Origin: Streptomyces indicus
GTDB taxonomy: Bacteria > Actinomycetota > Actinomycetes > Streptomycetales > Streptomycetaceae
Reading direction: 5' to 3'
Length of the DNA stretch: 64,000 bases
NCBI RefSeq assembly: GCF_900100315.1
Contig: NZ_FNFF01000001.1
Coordinates: 372,001-436,000 of the forward strand
Below the pieces are notes generated by a model. It did not search any database. It was not told where the DNA came from and saw only the letters and a program-made list of their open reading frames with translations. The position numbers and the translations under genes were made by a program. Shown here piece by piece: positions 38,557 through 48,187 of this stretch. Position 1 is the first letter of the stretch. Each line of letters begins with the position of its first letter.

Positions 38557-39366
38557 TCACGCCTTGACGGCGATGACCTCCACGTAGCGCGAGGGCACCT
38601 TCAGGGTGCCGTCGGTGGCCGTGTTGTGCTCGTCGGCGAGGGCGACCATGTCCTCGTACAGGGCCTTGCCGCCTTCACCGAGCGCTTCCATCGCCTTGAG
38701 CGTGGGCCCGTAGTACGTACGGAAGCAGTCGGCGAACCCGGCCGCCGAGCCGAACCGGAACACCATGTCCCGCGGCGCGAAGGTCACTTGGCGCACCCGG
38801 TCGCCGAACAGCTCGCGCACCCTGGCCTCGTCGCCCCACAGCGGCGGTGGCTGGATCCCGGGTGGCGGCGGCAGATGCCGGCCGATGGTCTTGAAGAGAC
38901 GGCCGATGAACCCGTCCGGTGTCCAGTTCGCCAGTGCGATCGTGCCGCCCGGGCGGCAGACCCGCGTCAGTTCGGCGGCGGCCGCCTCCTGGTGGGGCGC
39001 GAACATCACGCCGACCACCGAGAGCACCGCGTCGAAGGAGCCGTCCGCGTAGGGCAGCGCCTCGGCGTCCGCCTCCTCGAAGGCCAGGTCGAGGCCCTCC
39101 GCACGCGCACGGGCCGCGCCGCGTTCGAGGAGCTGCGGCACATAGTCCGTGGCCGTCACGCGGCAGCCGCACCGCGCGGCCGCGATCGCGGCGTTGCCGG
39201 TGCCGGAGGCCACGTCGAGGACGCGTGCGCCGTGGGAGAGGTCGGCCGCCTGCACGAGGTGCTCGGCCATGGGGTGGATCAGTGCGGCGATCACGCCGTA
39301 GTCGCCGCTGGCCCACGTCGCCTGCTGCTTGGCCTTGATGCCTTCCAGAGTGGGTTTCGGGTTCAT
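38557..39366 (-). CDS. UbiE/MenG-like class I methyltransferase
   Basis: A 269-residue SAM-dependent methyltransferase. ARVLDVASGTGNAAIAAARCG is motif I, ATDYVPQLLERG the second strand, DAVLSVVGVMFAPHQEAAA and RVCRPGGTIALANWTP the later motifs. A proline-rich loop (HLPPPPGIQPPPLWG) is notable. This is a very common actinomycete class of unknown substrate. ATG at 39366; the divergent SDR gene starts 168 bases away. Confidence 0.82.
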   Translation of the reverse strand: MNPKPTLEGIKAKQQATWASGDYGVIAALIHPMAEHLVQAADLSHGARVLDVASGTGNAAIAAARCGCRVTATDYVPQLLERGAARARAEGLDLAFEEADAEALPYADGSFDAVLSVVGVMFAPHQEAAAAELTRVCRPGGTIALANWTPDGFIGRLFKTIGRHLPPPPGIQPPPLWGDEARVRELFGDRVRQVTFAPRDMVFRFGSAAGFADCFRTYYGPTLKAMEALGEGGKALYEDMVALADEHNTATDGTLKVPSRYVEVIAVKA

Positions 39367-39405
39367 GCCCGGAGATTAGGACCAGCCGGACTTCCCGTAC
39401 ATCAG

Positions 39406-39415
39406 CGCATATGCG
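39406..39415. promoter_or_regulatory. 10-base palindrome in a divergent intergenic region
   Basis: CGCATATGCG, perfect, in the 167-base gap between the divergent methyltransferase and SDR genes. A TAATCT -10 candidate for the minus-strand gene is at 39373-39378. Possible operator for one or both genes. Confidence 0.3.
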
Positions 39416-39533
39416 TAGGTGGTGCGGGTCCTGTCTACGCGCGTACGGGGGCGCGGTGGCCCGCCGGAGTTTTCAGCCTCCCGTAACGGGGACCCGGGCC
39501 GCGGTACGGCGGATCTCCCGGAAGGAGCAGGCC

Positions 39534-40559
39534 ATGGGCACGGCAAGCGGGAAGAGGATCGTGGTCACCGGCGCCACGGGGAACGTCGGCACCAGTGTGG
39601 TGCGGCTGCTGAGCGAGGACCCCGGTGTGGACTCGGTGCTCGGTGTGGCGCGCAGGCTCCCCGGGACCCGGCCGCCGGGCACCGACTGGCTGGCGTCCGA
39701 TCTGGCGGCGGAGGACGAGCTGAGCAAGCATTTCGCGGGTGCGGACGCGGTCGTGCACCTGGCCTGGCGGTTCCAGCCCACCCATGACCCGGTGGTCACC
39801 TGGCGCACCAACGTCCTGGGCAGTCTGCGGGTCTTCGAGGCCGCCGCGGCCGCGGGCGTGGGCGCGCTGGTGCACGCCTCGTCCGTGGGCGCCTACTCAC
39901 CGGGCCCCAAGGACCGGGCGGTGGACGAGTCCTGGCCCACGCACGGCTGGCCGGACGCGGCGTACTGCCGCGAGAAGGCCTATCTGGAGCGGGTGCTCGA
40001 CTCCTTCGAGACCGCGCATCCCGAGATGCGCGTGGTGCGGATGCGGCCCGCGTTCCTGTTCAAGCAGGAGTCGGCGAGCGAGCAGCGCCGCCTGTTCGCC
40101 GGACGGTTCGTGCCCGGACAGCTGGCCCGGCCCGAGCTGCTGCCCGTGCTGCCCGGCATCCCCGGGCTGCGGGTCCAGGCCCTGCACACCGACGACGCGG
40201 CGCAGGCGTACCGGATCGCCGCGCTCGGTGACGCGCGCGGCGCGTTCAACCTGGCGGCGGAGCCCCCCGTGGACGCGGAGCTGCTGGCCGAACTGTTCGG
40301 TGCGCGCGTGCTGCCGCTCCCGCGCCGTGCGGCCCGAACGGCCCTGGCCGCCGCATGGCGGGTGCATGCCGTGCCCGCCTCGCCGCACCTCTTCGACGCG
40401 GTGCTCAGGCTCCCGCTGATGGACTGCACCCGGGCCCGGGTCGAGCTCGGCTGGCAGCCCGAGCGCAGCGCCGTCGAGGCGGTGCAGGAGCTGCTGCACG
40501 GCATGCGGCAGGGCTCGGGGCTCGACACGGCGCCGCTGGCCGGGCGGACGGTGGGGTGA
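39534..40559 (+). CDS. NAD-dependent epimerase/dehydratase family protein
   Basis: A 341-residue extended SDR. The motif VVTGATGNVGTSVVRLL, the acidic loop and AVVHLAWRFQPTHD follow the atypical SDR pattern. VHASSVGAYSPG and DAAYCREKAYLER hold the Ser and Tyr-x3-Lys catalytic residues (YCREK). Substrate unknown. ATG at 39534 has AAGGAG at good spacing. Its 3' end (GRTVG) is the start of a tandem-repeat array that continues past the stop. Confidence 0.82.
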   Translation: MGTASGKRIVVTGATGNVGTSVVRLLSEDPGVDSVLGVARRLPGTRPPGTDWLASDLAAEDELSKHFAGADAVVHLAWRFQPTHDPVVTWRTNVLGSLRVFEAAAAAGVGALVHASSVGAYSPGPKDRAVDESWPTHGWPDAAYCREKAYLERVLDSFETAHPEMRVVRMRPAFLFKQESASEQRRLFAGRFVPGQLARPELLPVLPGIPGLRVQALHTDDAAQAYRIAALGDARGAFNLAAEPPVDAELLAELFGARVLPLPRRAARTALAAAWRVHAVPASPHLFDAVLRLPLMDCTRARVELGWQPERSAVEAVQELLHGMRQGSGLDTAPLAGRTVG

Positions 40560-40652
40560 GCCGGGCGCGTGGTTGAGCCGGGCGCACGGTGGGGTGATCC
40601 GGACGCGCGGTTGAGCCGGGCTCGCGGTTGAGCCGGGCGCACGGTGGGGTGA
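40539..40652. repeat. Mosaic of 17- and 21-bp tandem repeats
   Basis: Six consecutive units all start with (G/T)CCGG and end TGA: 40539-40559 (21), 40560-40576 (17), 40577-40597 (21), 40598-40614 (17), 40615-40631 (17) and 40632-40652 (21). The 21-base form is like GCCGGGCGCACGGTGGGGTG plus A; the 17-base form is like GCCGGGCTCGCGGTTGA. The first unit is the 3' end of the SDR gene. Confidence 0.92.
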
Positions 40653-40750
40653 GTGGGCGGAGCGGCCGGGCTCGCGCGGCCGGTGGGGCCGCCGCGTCCC
40701 GCCGGTGCGGGCGCCGGGCCGCCCCGCCCTTTCACCTTCCCGTCACGCGC

Positions 40751-41095
40751 TCAGCGGTTGCCCTTCGGCCGGCCCGGCTGGTCCGGGTTGCCGTGCGGCG
40801 GCGCGCTCCGGGGTTCGGGCGAGGTGGCGGGCGAGACCTTCGAGCCCGCGCGGGCGTGCGCGCGTTCGGGGCCGGCCGCCGGGTCGCCGCCCGACAGCGC
40901 GCTGCCCGCCGCGACCTGCTGGATCCGGTTGTCGAGCAGCTGGATCACAGCCGTGCGGTGGGCGTGGGCGCGCTCGTACGTCATGAGCTGCTCCAGGGCG
41001 TCCGTGTCCAGTGCGCGGATGCGGTGCTCCAGCGTGCCCAGCGGGAGTTCGTCGTAGTCGGGCAGGGGGAGGGTCTGGCGTGGTGCGTCAGCCAT
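40751..41095 (-). CDS. DUF8129-like small protein
   Basis: A 114-residue protein. The first 65 residues form a compact helical region, LPLPDYDELPLGTLEHRIRA to LLDNRIQQVAAG, of the type annotated in Streptomyces as DUF8129 or lipid-droplet-associated proteins. The rest is a disordered, Pro/Ser-rich tail ending in KGNR. Function unknown. ATG at 41095 has GAAGGGAG upstream. It converges on the SDR gene across a 190-base gap, half of which is tandem repeat. Confidence 0.65.
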   Translation of the reverse strand: MADAPRQTLPLPDYDELPLGTLEHRIRALDTDALEQLMTYERAHAHRTAVIQLLDNRIQQVAAGSALSGGDPAAGPERAHARAGSKVSPATSPEPRSAPPHGNPDQPGRPKGNR

Positions 41096-41351
41096 CGGTC
41101 GCTCCCTTCGGGGTCGTCGGTGTGCCGCGGCGAAGGCGGGCGCGTCCCGGCCGCGATACGGCCGGGACGCCCGTGTCTCCGGTGCGCCGCGGGACCGGTC
41201 GGGTGCCCGCACACGGGATACGGAAACGGGTCACCCGCACGCGTTCTCCGCACCCGTCCCGCCGACGACACCCCTCCCGCTGACCGCAGCCTCCCCGCGC
41301 GTCACGCCGCACCTCCCCGACGCGTCATGCGCACCCCGGCCCCACCGACGC

Positions 41352-42161
41352 TCAGCCGCCCTCCGCCTCGAAGGTGCGCAGCAGATCCGCCGCGACGCTC
41401 ACCGCGATCGTCGCCGGGTCCTTGCCGCTGATTTCGGTCAGGCCGATGGGTGTCTTGATCCGGTCGATGACGGCGTCCTCGTGGCCGCCCTCGGTGGACA
41501 GGCGCTTGCGGAAGCGGGCCCATTTGGCCGCCGAGCCGATCAGCCCGATCGAGCCGAGATGGCCGGTACGCAGCGCCGCGTCGCACAGCGCGGCGTCCTC
41601 GGCGTGGTCGTGGGTCATGATCAACACGTGGGTACCCTGCGGGAGTTGGCCGAGCACCTCCTCCGGCAGCAGCGGGGTGTGGTGCACGTGCACCCGCGCC
41701 ACCGCGTCCGCGAGCGCCCCGAGCCGTTCCTCCGCGAGGAGGTCGGCGCGGCTGTCGACCAGGTGGAGCTCCAGGTCCTGGCGGGCCAGGATGCGGGCGA
41801 GTTCCAGGCCCACGTGCCCGGCGCCGAACACCGCCACCGCCCGGACGACCGGCAGCGGTTCGAGCAGCACCTGGACCGTGCCGCCGCAGCACTGCACGCC
41901 GTGCCGGTTGGTGACCTTGTCGTTGAGGGCGAAGTCCACCAGCTCCGGTTCGGTCTTGCCCGCTTCGATCAACTCCCGTGCGCGGTCGATCGAGACGGCC
42001 TCCACGTTGCCGCCGCCGATGGACCCCCAGGTCTCGCTGCGCCCCACGACGAGCTTGGCACCGGCCTCTCGCGGGGCGTGACCGCGCACGGTCGCGACGG
42101 TCACGAGGACGCCGGGCTCCCGGCGTTCCCGCAGCCGCGCGACCGCGGCGATCCACGTCAT
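41352..42161 (-). CDS. xdhC: XdhC-family xanthine dehydrogenase accessory protein
   Basis: A 269-residue chaperone that binds and sulfurates the molybdenum cofactor before insertion into XdhB. The N-domain has GSIGGGNVEA and HGVQCCGGTVQVLLEPL with the cofactor-contact Cys pair. The C-terminal Rossmann domain has VAVFGAGHVGLELARIL and the mid-region MTHDHAEDAAL, with IGLIGSAAKWARFRKRL near the end. ATG at 42161 is one base after the xdhB stop; a GTG at 42170 is also in frame. It is the last gene of the xdh unit, with a 256-base gene-free gap after it. Confidence 0.92.
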   Translation of the reverse strand: MTWIAAVARLRERREPGVLVTVATVRGHAPREAGAKLVVGRSETWGSIGGGNVEAVSIDRARELIEAGKTEPELVDFALNDKVTNRHGVQCCGGTVQVLLEPLPVVRAVAVFGAGHVGLELARILARQDLELHLVDSRADLLAEERLGALADAVARVHVHHTPLLPEEVLGQLPQGTHVLIMTHDHAEDAALCDAALRTGHLGSIGLIGSAAKWARFRKRLSTEGGHEDAVIDRIKTPIGLTEISGKDPATIAVSVAADLLRTFEAEGG

Positions 42162-42162
42162 G

Positions 42163-44619
<2,457 letters not shown>

Positions 44620-44622
44620 GGC

Positions 44623-46152
44623 TCAGGCCCCCTTCGTGGTCTGTGCGTACAGCTTCTTCAGGCTCTGGCCGAGCATCGCGCTGCGGTAGAGGGCGGAGGC
44701 GCGGTGATCGTCCATCGGCGTGCCTTCGCCGCGCAGCACGCGCGCGGCGGCCTCGACGGTCTCCGCCGACCACGGCTCGCCCTCCAGAGCGGCCTCGGTG
44801 GCGAGGGCGCGGATCGGGGTGGCGGCCACGCCGCCGAGTCCGATCCGGGCCTTGCGAACGCGCCCGTCCTCGAGGTCGAGCGCGAAGGCCACGGCCACGC
44901 TGGAGATGTCGTCGAAGCGGCGCTTGGCGATCTTGTGGAAGGCGGCGACGGATGACAGCGGGCGCGGGATGCGGACGGCGCGGATCAGTTCGCCCGGACG
45001 ACGCACGCTCTGCCGGTAGCCGGTGAAGTACTCGGCCAGCGGCACCTCGCGCTCGCCCTCGGTGCCGGCGAGCACCACCGAGGCCTCCAGGGCGAGCAGG
45101 ACCGGCGGGCTGTCGCCGATCGGGGACCCGGTGCCGAGGTTGCCGCCGAGGGTGGCGCCGTTGCGGATGAGCCGCGAGGCGAACTGCGGGAACAGCTCGG
45201 CGAGCAGCGGCACTTCACCGTCGAGGCGACGTTCGATCTCGGTGAGGGTGAGCGCGGCACCGATCTCGATGCGCTCGGAACCGAGGTCCAGACCGCGCAG
45301 TTCGGGCAGCCGGTCCACGGCGACGACGCAATCCGCCCTGCGGGAGCGGATGTTCACCTCCACACCCCAGTCGGTGGACCCGGCGACGACCACGGCGTCC
45401 GGCCGCTCGTTCAGCAACTGGAGCGTCTCGGCGAGGGAGTTCTTCCGTACGAAGGTCTGCCCGTCCCGGGTGTACGTGGTCGCGGCGGGCGCGGGCGGGG
45501 CCTCGTCGCGGCGGCGCGCGAGGCGGTCGTCCTCCGCGGGGGCGCCGACGGCGAAGGCGGCGTCGCGGATGGGGCGGTAGCCGGTGCAGCGGCAGAGGTT
45601 GCCGCTCAGGGCGTGCAGGTCGAAACCGTTGGGACCGTGCTCCGCATCGGCGGGGTGCTGCGCTTCGCCGTCACCGGCCGGGTGCTGGGCGTCTGCGTCA
45701 CCGGCCGGGTGCTCGCAGCGGCCGGGACGGTAGTACTCGGCGGCCATGCTGCAGATGAACCCCGGTGTGCAGTAACCGCACTGGGATCCGCCGCGCGTGG
45801 CCATCTCCTCCTGCACCGGGTGCAGGGCGGGTGCGGTGCCGGGCTCGCCCACGGTGGCGAGTCCTTCGGAGGTGATCACCTCCTGGCCGTCGAGGGCCGC
45901 GGCCGGCACGAGGCAGGCGTTGACCGCCACCCAGTCGGTGGGCTTGTCCACACCGGGGCGGGCCACGAGCACCGAACAGGCGCCGCACTCGCCCTCCGCG
46001 CAGCCCTCCTTGGTGCCGGTCAGGCCGCGCTCGCGCAGGAAGTCGAGGGCTGTGGTGTGCGGGGCGGCGGGTGCGAGCGGGGTGTCGCTTCCGTTGACGG
46101 AGATACAGGGCTCTGTCTGATGCGCCAAGGCAGGGCAGCTTTCTGTGTTCAC
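44623..46152 (-). CDS. xdhA: Xanthine dehydrogenase FAD/[2Fe-2S] subunit
   Basis: A 509-residue small subunit combining two [2Fe-2S] clusters with an FAD domain. The first cluster is GCAEGECGACSVLV, the second CGYCTPG with the distal LSGNLCRCTGYRPI. The FAD domain from about residue 190 includes VVAGSTDWGVEV and IRNGATLGGNLGTGSPIGDSPP. Between CGYCTPG and LSGNLCRC is an extra loop coded by a 27-base repeat (HPAGDADAQ, HPAGDGEAQ). The start is uncertain: GTG at 46152 lacks a clear ribosome site, and TTG at 46128 is an alternative. Confidence 0.92.
   Translation of the reverse strand: MNTESCPALAHQTEPCISVNGSDTPLAPAAPHTTALDFLRERGLTGTKEGCAEGECGACSVLVARPGVDKPTDWVAVNACLVPAAALDGQEVITSEGLATVGEPGTAPALHPVQEEMATRGGSQCGYCTPGFICSMAAEYYRPGRCEHPAGDADAQHPAGDGEAQHPADAEHGPNGFDLHALSGNLCRCTGYRPIRDAAFAVGAPAEDDRLARRRDEAPPAPAATTYTRDGQTFVRKNSLAETLQLLNERPDAVVVAGSTDWGVEVNIRSRRADCVVAVDRLPELRGLDLGSERIEIGAALTLTEIERRLDGEVPLLAELFPQFASRLIRNGATLGGNLGTGSPIGDSPPVLLALEASVVLAGTEGEREVPLAEYFTGYRQSVRRPGELIRAVRIPRPLSSVAAFHKIAKRRFDDISSVAVAFALDLEDGRVRKARIGLGGVAATPIRALATEAALEGEPWSAETVEAAARVLRGEGTPMDDHRASALYRSAMLGQSLKKLYAQTTKGA
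45641..45714. repeat. 27-bp tandem repeat inside xdhA
   Basis: Nearly three 27-base units encode HPAGDADAQ, HPAGDGEAQ and HPADAEH in a loop between the two halves of the second iron-sulfur cluster domain. The unit preserves the frame. Confidence 0.85.
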
Positions 46153-46183
46153 CCGCGCGGGAGTCCGGCCGCGGGCAGGGGAA

Positions 46184-46207
46184 CGGCACGCGCGCAGAGG
46201 CGTGCCG
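46184..46207 (-). promoter_or_regulatory. Hairpin between leader ORF and xdhA (attenuator-like)
   Basis: Perfect 8-base arms CGGCACGC (46184-46191) and GCGTGCCG (46200-46207) with an 8-base loop. It lies 29 bases after the leader ORF stop and 32 bases before the xdhA GTG. A second palindrome CCCGCGCGGG (46152-46161) abuts the xdhA start and could mask it. Confidence 0.55.
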
Positions 46208-46235
46208 GGGCAGGAAGACTTAAGGTGCGGCGCGG

Positions 46236-46313
46236 TCAGCAGCCGTGCGCGATGCGGCCCGGCACCCAGACGGTGAGCTGGGCGAGGCGGCCGAGGTCGG
46301 AGAAGGTGTTCAT
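46236..46313 (-). CDS. Leader-peptide ORF upstream of xdhA (25 codons)
   Basis: An ATG ORF encoding a 25-residue peptide beginning MNTFSDLGRLAQLTVW and ending GRIAHGC, followed by TGA. AAGGAGG lies 10 bases before the ATG, the best ribosome site in the region. It is transcribed in the same direction as xdhA and precedes a hairpin, as leader peptides do. The peptide has no membrane segment or obvious run of one amino acid, so any attenuation would not be by simple amino-acid starvation. It is too short for similarity-based recognition. Confidence 0.5.
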   Translation of the reverse strand: MNTFSDLGRLAQLTVWVPGRIAHGC

Positions 46314-46499
46314 CCGCGGGTGGCCTCCTTACGCCGTCACAGGTCTCACAGGTCAGAGGCCCGCAACGTAATCGCTCCTCCCGGCAGGGGTCAAGAGCCG
46401 CCCGGACGCCGGGACGCCACCGGATCACCGCTCAAGATCGGGGGCACCCCTACGGTGCGCGCGGACCGTCGCATAACCTCGTAGGAGAGGAGACCTTCG

Positions 46500-46538
46500 G
46501 TGACGTCGTGTGTCTCCGCATCCGGGAGGCGACGGTGA
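46500..46538 (+). CDS. Upstream ORF coupled to exonuclease-family gene (12 codons)
   Basis: A GTG ORF encoding 12 residues (VTSCVSASGRRR, read MTSC... when initiated), with a GGAGAGGAG ribosome site 7 bases upstream. Its TGA overlaps the GTG start of the next gene as GTGA. It may tune translation of that gene by coupling. Confidence 0.4.
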   Translation: MTSCVSASGRRR

Positions 46539-47407
46539 TCAGATCAGGCGCGCGTTGGCTCGCCGGTGCCATGGTCCTCGCGTGCGTGGGCCTGGTCGGC
46601 CCCAGCGCACCGGGCGGGACCCTGGCGTCGCGGCCCCTGCCGCCCGACCAGATCCGGGAGGTCGTCCCGAACCGGGTGATGACCTGGAACATCTGCAACC
46701 CGTGCAATGCCACCGGGTTCAACGTGGGCCGCGCCGCCGAGATCGCCCGGTTCGCGCCCCAGGTGATCGCTCTTCAGGAGGCCTGCGTCCGCGATGTCCA
46801 GGCGATCCGGGACCACTTGGAGTACCTGTACGGGATCACGTACCACGTCGAGTACGGGTCGGTCCTGAGCAGCTGGAACCGCTGCGGCGGCGCACCGTGG
46901 AACCCCGGCGGCTTCGGCCAGGCGCTCCTGTCGGCCGCGCCGATGACGGACCTGGAGACCGTGGAGTACCCCGAGGGCGGGTCCGAGGACCGCGGCTATA
47001 TGGCGGTCACGACCGAGGTGGACGGCCGTCAGGTGCGGGTCTTCGCCACCCATCTCGCCCAGCGGCAGCAGGCGGACGTACGCGAGAAGCAGGCGGCGGT
47101 GCTCGCGCGGGCCGTCGCGCGGCATGAACGCGCCATCGTGCTGGGCGACTTCAACGCCGAGCCGACCACCCCCGAGCTCGCCCGGATGTGGGATCTGGCC
47201 GAGGACGGGGACCCGGCGTGCAACCCGGCCGGGACCGGCGGGGTGTGCGAGCCGACCACGGACTGGATGAGCAAGTTCGACTACACCTTCGTCCGCGGCA
47301 TCGCCCCCGTCGAGAACGGTGTGCACCTGAGCGAGTACTCGGACCACAACCTGGTGCACACGGACCTGGACGTGACCGGCGCCCCGGAGGCCGGACGGGA
47401 CGCCTGA
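46535..47407 (+). CDS. Secreted endonuclease/exonuclease/phosphatase family protein
   Basis: A 290-residue DNase-I-fold hydrolase. The first 28 residues (RSGARWLAGAMVLACVGLVG) form a signal peptide. Catalytic-fold segments are MTWNICNPC, IALQEACVRDVQAI (metal-binding Glu), VFATHLAQR, IVLGDFNAEPTTPEL (Asp/Asn) and YSDHNLVHTDL (terminal Asp-His). Six or more Cys residues suggest disulfides. The substrate may be extracellular nucleic acid or a phospholipid/inositol phosphate. I chose GTG at 46535 with GGGAGG 5 bases upstream; GTG at 46508 is in frame. Confidence 0.82.
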   Translation: MIRSGARWLAGAMVLACVGLVGPSAPGGTLASRPLPPDQIREVVPNRVMTWNICNPCNATGFNVGRAAEIARFAPQVIALQEACVRDVQAIRDHLEYLYGITYHVEYGSVLSSWNRCGGAPWNPGGFGQALLSAAPMTDLETVEYPEGGSEDRGYMAVTTEVDGRQVRVFATHLAQRQQADVREKQAAVLARAVARHERAIVLGDFNAEPTTPELARMWDLAEDGDPACNPAGTGGVCEPTTDWMSKFDYTFVRGIAPVENGVHLSEYSDHNLVHTDLDVTGAPEAGRDA

Positions 47408-47413
47408 GCCCGT

Positions 47414-48073
47414 CTAGAGGCGCGCGAGCAGCCGCTCCAGCGGGCGCGGGATCCGGTCGATGTCCAGTGACTGCACCATCGCGTGCGCGTACTGCGCCTT
47501 GCGTCCCTTGTGCGTGCCCATGAAGCGGCGCAGCTGCTGGTCGATGGTGCGCTCGCGGTGGAACGGCTGGTTCTGAAAGGTACGGAAGGGCCGCAGCTCG
47601 TCCTGCGCCTCGATGACCTGCTCCACCCCCGCGGGTCCGAGCGCGCGGATCAGCTCGTCCTCCAGGTCCGCGTCGCACACGTAGAAGCCCAGGCTCTCCA
47701 GGTCGTCCTGGGTGCCCGCGGACCCGAACCCCTCGCGTTCCAGGGCGCGTTGGAAGTGCCGCACCTCGCCGATGTCGACCAGTCCGGTCGTGGGGGCGCC
47801 GAGGCCGCGGGGTCCGCAGCGGGCGAGGAAGTGGCCGATGTTGGTGGCACCGCCGAGCGGGATCACCGCGACGGCCTCGGCTTCGAGATCGCGGCCGCGC
47901 CGGGCCGCGAGGGCGTCGAGCGCGCGTACGTCGCTGTCGCCCTCGACGAGGACGACGGTGCGCAGGCCGATCCGCTCGGCCAGTTCCTTCGCCTGTGCAC
48001 CGGCCGCCGGCTCCCCGGTCCGCTGCGCGGCCCACCGGGTGACCGCGCTGCGGAACTGCCCCATCTCGTTCAT
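47414..48073 (-). CDS. Stand-alone OLD-like TOPRIM domain protein
   Basis: A 219-residue protein with an OLD-family TOPRIM core: TVVLVEGDSDVRALDAL with the catalytic Glu E44, GLVDIGEVRHF with D100, and CDADLEDELIRALG with D134, D136 and E138. Normal OLD nucleases have an N-terminal ABC ATPase, which is absent here and not encoded next door. The C-terminal FMGTHKGRKAQYAHAMVQSL is conserved-looking. It may be a nuclease or nucleotidyl hydrolase. ATG at 48073 (MNEMGQF). It is convergent with the exonuclease gene, 6 bases apart. Confidence 0.78.
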   Translation of the reverse strand: MNEMGQFRSAVTRWAAQRTGEPAAGAQAKELAERIGLRTVVLVEGDSDVRALDALAARRGRDLEAEAVAVIPLGGATNIGHFLARCGPRGLGAPTTGLVDIGEVRHFQRALEREGFGSAGTQDDLESLGFYVCDADLEDELIRALGPAGVEQVIEAQDELRPFRTFQNQPFHRERTIDQQLRRFMGTHKGRKAQYAHAMVQSLDIDRIPRPLERLLARL

Positions 48074-48135
48074 GGGGCCAGTCTCGCAGTGCGATCACCC
48101 GGTGGGGCAAGGAGTTTTCGCCGGGCTTGGCGCTT

Positions 48136-48187
48136 CGCAGGCCTGGCGGGCCGCGGCCCTGCGCAGGCCTGCCGGGACGCGGGCCTA
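48136..48187. repeat. 26-bp tandem duplication at amidohydrolase stop
   Basis: Two units, 48136-48161 and 48162-48187, both beginning CGCAGGCCTG and differing at a few positions. The stop of the downstream-starting amidohydrolase (TAG, 48185-48187) is the end of the second unit. Confidence 0.8.

Noticed and set aside
40539..40652. Riboswitch or structured RNA
   Set aside because: The array follows a stop codon and is explained fully by 17/21-base duplications; no conserved RNA motif was recognised.
47394..47414. Terminator between the exonuclease-family gene and the TOPRIM gene
   Set aside because: Only 6-base arms (GACGGG/CCCGTC) with no T-tract; too weak to call in a GC-rich sequence.
47414..48073. 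Gabija-like defence system
   Set aside because: The TOPRIM protein lacks the ATPase domain of GajA and there is no UvrD-like GajB helicase beside it.
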